Shown: positions 20,060-25,000 of the stretch, one piece after another | How positions within the stretch are numbered: the stretch's first letter is position 1 | How the letters are laid out: every line of letters starts with the position of its first letter | From: Chrysomallon squamiferum | Taxonomy: Eukaryota; Mollusca; Gastropoda; Neomphalida; Peltospiridae | Assembly (NCBI GenBank): GCA_012295275.1 | Contig: CM022679.1 | Location: 12,554,415 to 12,579,414 of the forward strand | DNA length: 25,000 bases | Direction: 5' to 3' | Translations under genes and position numbers: made by a program | The notes under the pieces: model-generated | Seen by the model: only the letters and a program-made list of their open reading frames with translations | The model's database searches: none | Told to the model about the DNA's origin: nothing

Positions 20060-20530
20060 GCTGCATTGTGGCTAGTCAACACTCGGAACAAAACCACGTT
20101 CCGATTAGTTTTTTGCACGTGTCTTTTCAAAGACCATTTCAAACGCCGCCTCACAAAAAGACAGAAGGCCTCGTGTGTTAAGGTTAGCGGCAAGAGAGGG
20201 CATCGTTCGAAGCAGTTTCAAAGAAATTGAAAATTAATAAGTGTTCGATCAAGGGTTGTCCTGCCAGGCTTAAAATACATTTATTTTCTCCTCAATGACC
20301 GGTCTTTGTCGCGGATGCTGCTGCAACAAGCACGCCACAAGCCCGGGTCTAGCGCGCGCTGTTTGGCACCCTGCCTGCGTGGACTTCATTGTGGCAAACC
20401 TCTTAGCCAACCGCCATTGTTGTGTGGTTTTCGAGTGTTTCAAACGCCACTCACTGAAGACCAAACGAAACCTTACTTCACTTTTGCTTTATTTCGAGAA
20501 CAAAGGTCATATCTTTGGGACGGGTGAATA
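20060..20530. promoter_or_regulatory. CpG-bearing unique island with SOX and RUNX-like sites
   Basis: GC and CpG content rise here. CCATTGTT at 20,414-20,421 is a SOX-type site, and TGTGGTTT at 20,423-20,430 is a RUNX-type site directly beside it. Three overlapping frames of 64-78 residues cross the same bases on both strands. That is common in GC-richer non-coding DNA, and none resembles a known protein. A regulatory role is inferred. Confidence 0.3.
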
Positions 20531-20684
20531 GAAAGGGGGAGAGAAAAAAAAATAAAATAAAAATAGAAAAAAAAAAAACGTTATTTGACGTACACTGATT
20601 GAATAATGTATGGATGGGGGTAAAGGTGTTTAGAAAAGGCCCACATGATATCAACGAGAGAGAGAAAAGTACTAGGGTAGGGAA

Positions 20685-20776
20685 ATTGTGGGTATTTTAT
20701 TTTATTTTGTTTTATTTTATTTTATTTTATTTATCTATTTATGTTTTATCATTTATTTATCTATTCATTTATACCA

Positions 20777-20807
<31 letters not shown>

Positions 20808-20808
20808 G
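20685..20808 (+). repeat. (TTTTA)n, TTTA and (TTA)n tracts
   Basis: Pentamer TTTTA repeats from about 20,695 pass into mixed TTTA/TCTA tetramers and end in about ten TTA triplets at about 20,779-20,808. Confidence 0.95.
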
Positions 20809-20929
20809 AATCGTTTTTCCATTCTAATAAAAAATTAAAAAAAATAAAAATGATATCAATTTATTTTTCACGTTTTCCCCATTTTTATAATATTTATAAT
20901 AATCGTGAAAACTACGATCATTTTAATCC

Positions 20930-21028
20930 TTTTTATTATTATTATTATTATCGTCATTATCGTTAACGTCATCATTTTATTATTAATCATCGTTATCATC
21001 AGTATCGTTATAATCATCATTTTCGTTA

Positions 21029-21068
<40 letters not shown>

Positions 21069-21069
21069 C
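20930..21069 (+). repeat. mixed (TTA/TCA/TCG) triplet tract
   Basis: A perfect TTA block, a mutated middle with TCA, TCG and GTT triplets, and a second perfect TTA block follow one another. The middle looks like an old part of the array between two freshly expanded ends. Poly-Ile, poly-Asn and Met-Ile frames on both strands come from it. Confidence 0.95.
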
Positions 21070-21736
21070 TTCACTGATCTCTTTCTTACATAAACGGAAT
21101 GTGTAACATGTGCGCCCGCATACAAAGCGCACGCGGATCTCGAGTACAAATCTCGGCCTCTTTGGGCTCATAAACTTAACCCATCCTCCGAGATCCCGTA
21201 AGCGAAGCTAGGGTTGAAATACAGTATAACGTGTTTATGTAACATTATAAAATCATGCACTGCTTATATTGTTATTCACAGCGCTTTAAAACTCTGTTTT
21301 TATAGGTCTTTTTGCATCGACACGGTTCATAAACTGCAAATGAACAATCTGTGCAGCTCATAGAGAGCCTCGATGTGACATCAGGGTGCATATAAATTGA
21401 CGACTGCAGATAAAAGCGAACTGGGAATAAGAGAAAGAGTTACAGCTGCTTTCAATCATTTTTCTATTACTTCTTCAAATGGCGACCAAATGATCTTGTT
21501 TTGATAAATAAGCCATAAAAAATGTAAAGAAACCCTGTGTATTATTTTATTTGATTTAGCGAATTTTAAAAAATTATTACAAGACGAAAGAATTAACTGG
21601 GAGCAAAGTTTAATTTTTAAGAAGTTTGGAAAGAAATAATAACAGTAATCGGAATAGGAATAATTCTGTATTATAATTTTTTTTTATCGTTGCGTTTAAA
21701 AACCATACACCTATGCAGTAAAATTATATTTATATT
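21070..21736. other. gene-free unique DNA with a TATA-like site
   Basis: A GC-richer patch at about 21,100-21,215 is followed by ordinary AT-rich sequence. TATAAAT at 21,391-21,397 lies near TGACATCA at 21,375-21,382, but no start-site motif or exon follows that I can support. Confidence 0.55.
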
Positions 21737-21912
21737 ATGTATGTATGTATGTATGTATGTATGTATATGTGTATGTGTGTATGTATGTATGTATGTATGT
21801 ATGTATGTATGTATGTGTATATGTATATATTTATGTATGTACGTATATGTATGTATTTATGTATGTATGTGTGTGTGTGTGTATTTATTTATGTATGTAT
21901 GTATGTATGTAT
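21737..21912 (+). repeat. (ATGT)n microsatellite
   Basis: ATGT tetranucleotides repeat over about 175 bases with GTGT, ATAT and TTTATG interruptions that divide it into several blocks. All three + frames stay open as Met-Tyr-Val-Cys repeats and are not genes. Confidence 0.98.
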
Positions 21913-22667
21913 AATTTACAAACTAAGGTATAACTAAAGCATATTTAAACAAATCCGTTTTATAAACTATGAATATATATAAGTATATAATTCTTATTTC
22001 TATAATATTAATTAACAGGAATTAAAATATTTGTCTTTACTATATAAATAAATGTATGCTTGAGATCATAAGCAAGGCAGGGAGTAGAGGGTTTGATTTG
22101 ACTGAATGTTTATACTGATAAAGACAAAATTTGTATCAATTTCGTTTTGTTTCTCCCTATTTACCCTCACTGTTTTACCCGAATTTGGGAGCGAAGTTGT
22201 TCCCTGTACCCTGGGTCGTATGCTCATGTTTGAACTAAAACATGTTATAATACATATAAAGAATGAATATTTATTTTAACAATATTAAACACATTTTATT
22301 ATTAACGACTATCGGTAATATGTAATATTAATAATACATAAGATTATCCAATTTGTGTAGGAAATTCTAAACATTCAGTCTTAAGAAAAGCTATATATAT
22401 ATATAGATTACAATTTGTGTTTTACAACAGTAATACTGAAAGTTAAATTCTATTACAGATTTATATAATGAAACTGGTCTGCTAGACAGATAGACAAACA
22501 GATATAAAGGAAGAAAGAAAGAAGAAGAAGAGGACGAATTTAGTATTAAAAAAAAATAAAATAAAATAAACTGTAACTGTAGGTTTAAATAAAGAAATTA
22601 TTTTGAATTTTTAAAAATATAATATCTAATAAATTTAAAAACTATAGAAATCACTTCTTTTTCATGT
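21913..22667. other. gene-free AT-rich DNA
   Basis: AT-rich unique DNA with a short (TA)n at about 22,392-22,405 and a short GAAA/GAAG purine stretch at about 22,508-22,534. No gene visible. Confidence 0.75.
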
Positions 22668-22767
22668 TTATTCTTTTATTTATTTTTATTTACTTATTTA
22701 TTTTATTTATTTTTATTTACTTATTTATTTTATTTATTTTTTAATATCGTCATCATCATCATCATTA

Positions 22768-22810
<43 letters not shown>

Positions 22811-22811
22811 T
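22668..22811 (+). repeat. TTTA-rich tract with a perfect 27 bp duplication
   Basis: Within TTTA-type sequence, the 27 bases at 22,681-22,707 are repeated exactly at 22,708-22,734. A (CAT)n/(TTA)n segment follows at about 22,750-22,782, then a perfect (TTTA)n to 22,811. Confidence 0.93.
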
Positions 22812-22904
22812 TTGAATATTCATTTATCGGACATCCTATTTTTACCCAGTTATGCATCATTACAATCGGATCGAAAAATCTTTTTTTCTTTTTAAACGAA
22901 ATTT

Positions 22905-22927
22905 AAAAAAAAAAAAAAAAAAAAAAA
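22905..22927 (+). repeat. poly-A tract
   Basis: Pure A run of about 23 bases in A-rich DNA that extends to about 22,980. Confidence 0.96.
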
Positions 22928-23019
22928 TTAAACAGAAATAACAGACATTTAAAAAAAAGAATAAAAAAAAGAAGAAATAAGCCTTAGATAATTATACTGT
23001 CACTTATGCTGATAATTTG

Positions 23020-23560
23020 GCTAAAGAGGCTTCGAAATTTGAAACTTAATTCTATTAAGCAAAGCGCTTCGTACGCAAGAGACGAGTACCAGTTGTACGC
23101 TGGTCACGGCACGAGGGGGTCGCGCTCCGAATAAAGATTCTGAATGACACTATTCAGCGTTTTAATGGTTTTGTGTGAATGAAGTGCAATTTTCCGCCTC
23201 GGACGTGAACGCGTTGTTATTCTTGATGCCGAATTAAAAGAAAAGATTTGAATTATAACTTTGTGATGCCCCATCACGGTATGGGAGATGTCGTTACCGA
23301 GAGTAAATTAATTGGTTACTTGACCGGGCTAGAGTGAATGAGGCGCACAGGAGAGGTTTCGTTGCGGGCCATTTCGCGACGCCATTTTGGCCTCGTTCTG
23401 ACGTTACGTCATGCGCAAACAAAGAGGCGGAAACGGTCGATCGAATAACAAAACCTTCAAGTGTCCATCCATCCCCTGATATCAATGATTTTTTCCCACT
23501 TCTGCAAGAATTCATTAAATCTTTAAAATTCATTGTTAAGTGATTTCATGGTCATTTCCT
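23020..23560. promoter_or_regulatory. CpG-rich island with CRE-like and YY1-like sites
   Basis: CpG is frequent across this unique stretch. TGACGTTACGTCA at 23,399-23,411 is a perfect inverted pair of CRE half-sites. GCCATTTTGG at 23,381-23,390 read on the minus strand gives AAAATGGC, the YY1 core. TTTCGCG at about 23,372 is E2F-like. Such a cluster within 45 bases is typical of housekeeping promoters, but no exon or start site can be named. The 69-residue + frame and 79-residue - frame overlap and match nothing known. Confidence 0.4.
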
Positions 23561-23887
23561 CTAGACACGTTAATACTCGAATCTGTAGACCGAAGATGTC
23601 AGTTTGATTTAAAACTGGATTCTTCAGAAAAAAACGGTTTCAGACGGTCTCCCCATTCCAGTACTATGGAATCACGTCATGGTGAATGTACGCCCATTAT
23701 TTTTATGTGCTCGAATAACTGGACTCTTTAAATCAAATTATAAACGGCTGTCAAGTCAAAATGTTGACACAAGAGCGCGTGTCCACTCGGGGCAAGTTTA
23801 AGACTGTGTAGAAAGATTTAATCCTCACACTTCCTGCATGAACCATAAATCTTGTGTTAATTTTCTTCCTCTTTTTCCTCTTTTCTA
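23561..23887. other. gene-free unique DNA
   Basis: Unique sequence becoming pyrimidine-rich towards the triplet tract. A 63-residue frame here has no recognisable feature. Confidence 0.65.
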
Positions 23888-24205
23888 TCTACTACCATTA
23901 CTGCTGCTGCTACTACTGCTACTACTACTACTACTACTGTTGCAACTGCTACTAATACCACTGGAATTAATATTACTACTATTGCTATTACTATAAACGT
24001 TATTACTTCTAACTAATGCTATTTATTATAATATTATTACTACAGTTGATGTTTCTGATTTCATTACTGCTACTAATACTAATCAGTCTCCGACTACTAT
24101 ATTACAACGATGACTACGACTAGATTTCTGCTTCTTCTTTTATGTCTTGTGATACAGGTACTGTTATACTGATATTACCAATGCTGCTGCTGCTGATATT
24201 ACTGA
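23888..24205 (+). repeat. decayed (CTA/CTG)n triplet tract
   Basis: CTA, CTG and ATT triplets recur over about 300 bases. Only short perfect blocks remain, near 23,905-23,940 and 24,182-24,195; the rest is mutated but keeps the three-base rhythm. It resembles the tract at 9,830-10,090. Confidence 0.75.
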
Positions 24206-24735
24206 AACTTGGTTGTATATTCATATATACACATATATAAACATATATACATATACATTTTTAAAACAACAGTTTAAATTTTAAAAATATTGTTCATCCT
24301 TTATTATTACAAAAATCGCCGGATTTTGTTCATCCGTTAGAAACATTTACAAATAAAAATATCATAACTTGTTTTCTTTTGTACGTATAACGTAGAATAA
24401 CCTGAATTCGTGCTATTATTAGAAACCTAATATAATTCTGTTCCTAAACCAGAATTTTTTAAGCACACTATTTTGCTTCTAATCTTCTCCGACTGGTCTT
24501 CTACGGTCTTTCTTTCTTTTATTTTTTTTTTATTTTTTTATTATCTTTTTTTCTGTCCATCTTATCTCTAATTTAAATCAGTTCACTTGTTATTAATAAT
24601 AATTAATTCAAATCGCGGAAAGTCAACAATATTAATACCGGCCTTCCAAAACACAAATTCTTTCACATTCAGTTATACCCCATTCAGTTAAATAAAAGAG
24701 CTCGCCAGATGGGCTTTCTTCCTACAAACAAACAA
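24206..24735. other. gene-free AT-rich DNA
   Basis: An (ATATAC)-like stretch at about 24,216-24,260 and T-rich DNA at about 24,508-24,552 lie in AT-rich sequence. No gene visible. Confidence 0.7.
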
Positions 24736-25000
24736 CTTTAAATATACGCCGGACAATAGCGGACTTTTGCCATTCATCATAAGTCGTTCTGTTGTATTGT
24801 TTTGTATTTGCTCCATCTACATAGCCGAGCGTTTCGCTGCAAAGTCTGTCGTCTGCTTCGTTTCGATTGTTTTTGCACACAGCACCTGCTATTTCATGAT
24901 GCGCAGTCCCGAGAGGTCGCAACCTCAGATTCGCACCAGTCCTTCATGAAACCTTTTCAAGACTTCAATTATTCCTTTTGTAAGATTTATGTCTCTTGAA
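24736..25000. other. GC-richer unique patch at the window edge
   Basis: Complexity rises again, with several CpG and a CACCTG E-box near 24,883. Frames of 60-66 residues overlap on both strands and in two + phases, and none resembles a known protein. The patch may continue past the window end. Confidence 0.3.

Noticed and set aside
20270-20531. Cys-rich small protein in the island at 20,295-20,531
   Set aside because: Two + phases and one minus frame overlap the same bases. There is no signal peptide or regular cysteine spacing, so I treat it as non-coding.
21100-21215. Possible tRNA gene in the GC-rich patch
   Set aside because: AGGGTTGAAATAC resembles a B box, but no A box or cloverleaf stems could be placed at the right distance.
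21375-21440. Core promoter with TATAAAT
   Set aside because: TATA-like strings are frequent in AT-rich DNA and there is no start-site motif, exon or frame downstream to support it.
21690-21937. Cys/Tyr/Val-rich frames in all + phases
   Set aside because: They are translations of the (ATGT)n microsatellite in three phases.

Overview
The window looks like animal nuclear DNA. It is AT-rich and non-operonic, very dense in long perfect microsatellites, and holds fragments of eukaryotic retrotransposons (a LINE with an RNase H domain and several tRNA-like SINE relics). I found no bacterial gene layout, Shine-Dalgarno-led frames, rRNA or intact tRNA. The mix of long (GA)n, (TG)n, (TTA)n, (ATGT)n and poly-T tracts with tRNA-type relics would suit a repeat-rich invertebrate such as a mollusc, possibly a cephalopod. 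That is an impression only and cannot be proved without a search.

I found no intact protein-coding gene. Almost every open frame is either a microsatellite read as protein (poly Arg-Glu, Leu, Thr, Cys-Val-Tyr or Ile) or a random frame in unique DNA. The only recognisable protein-coding material is a dead, 5'-truncated LINE end at about 16,800-18,007 on the + strand. It keeps the region just after the reverse transcriptase, an RNase H domain with all four acidic catalytic positions, and a C-terminal zinc-knuckle-like motif. It is broken by several frame changes, stops and a small deletion. A weak candidate exon lies at 14,698-14,899.

Layout: 1-3,270 is mostly unique AT-rich DNA with a (GA)n tract. 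3,340-4,010 is a strongly decayed tandem repeat of about 20 bp. 4,096-6,021 is a cluster of triplet, (TG)n and poly-T repeats. 6,240-6,875 is a CpG-rich unique island. 7,400-10,262 mixes microsatellites with unique DNA and ends in a SINE-like relic with a (TTA)n tail. 10,440-11,460 is unique sequence with paired E-boxes and a three-copy 31 bp repeat. 12,100-14,660 is simple repeats around a unique island with a perfect 10 bp inverted repeat, plus another SINE-like relic. 14,700-15,340 and 16,380-16,735 are CpG-bearing islands, separated by a long (CT)n tract. The LINE remnant follows, then 18,300-22,930 is again repeat-rich with tRNA-like relics and a CpG-bearing island at about 20,060-20,480. 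23,020-23,560 and 24,736-25,000 are further islands of higher complexity.

Taken together this reads as an intergenic or intronic gene desert, where short GC-richer unique islands (candidate regulatory elements or conserved non-coding DNA) are separated by expanding simple repeats and retroelement debris. No genes act together here, and I did not see a convincing new multi-component system. The more interesting items are the ancient 20 bp array, the 31 bp three-copy repeat, the hairpin inside the LINE RNase H region, the inverted-repeat island near 12,670 and the series of tRNA-like relics.
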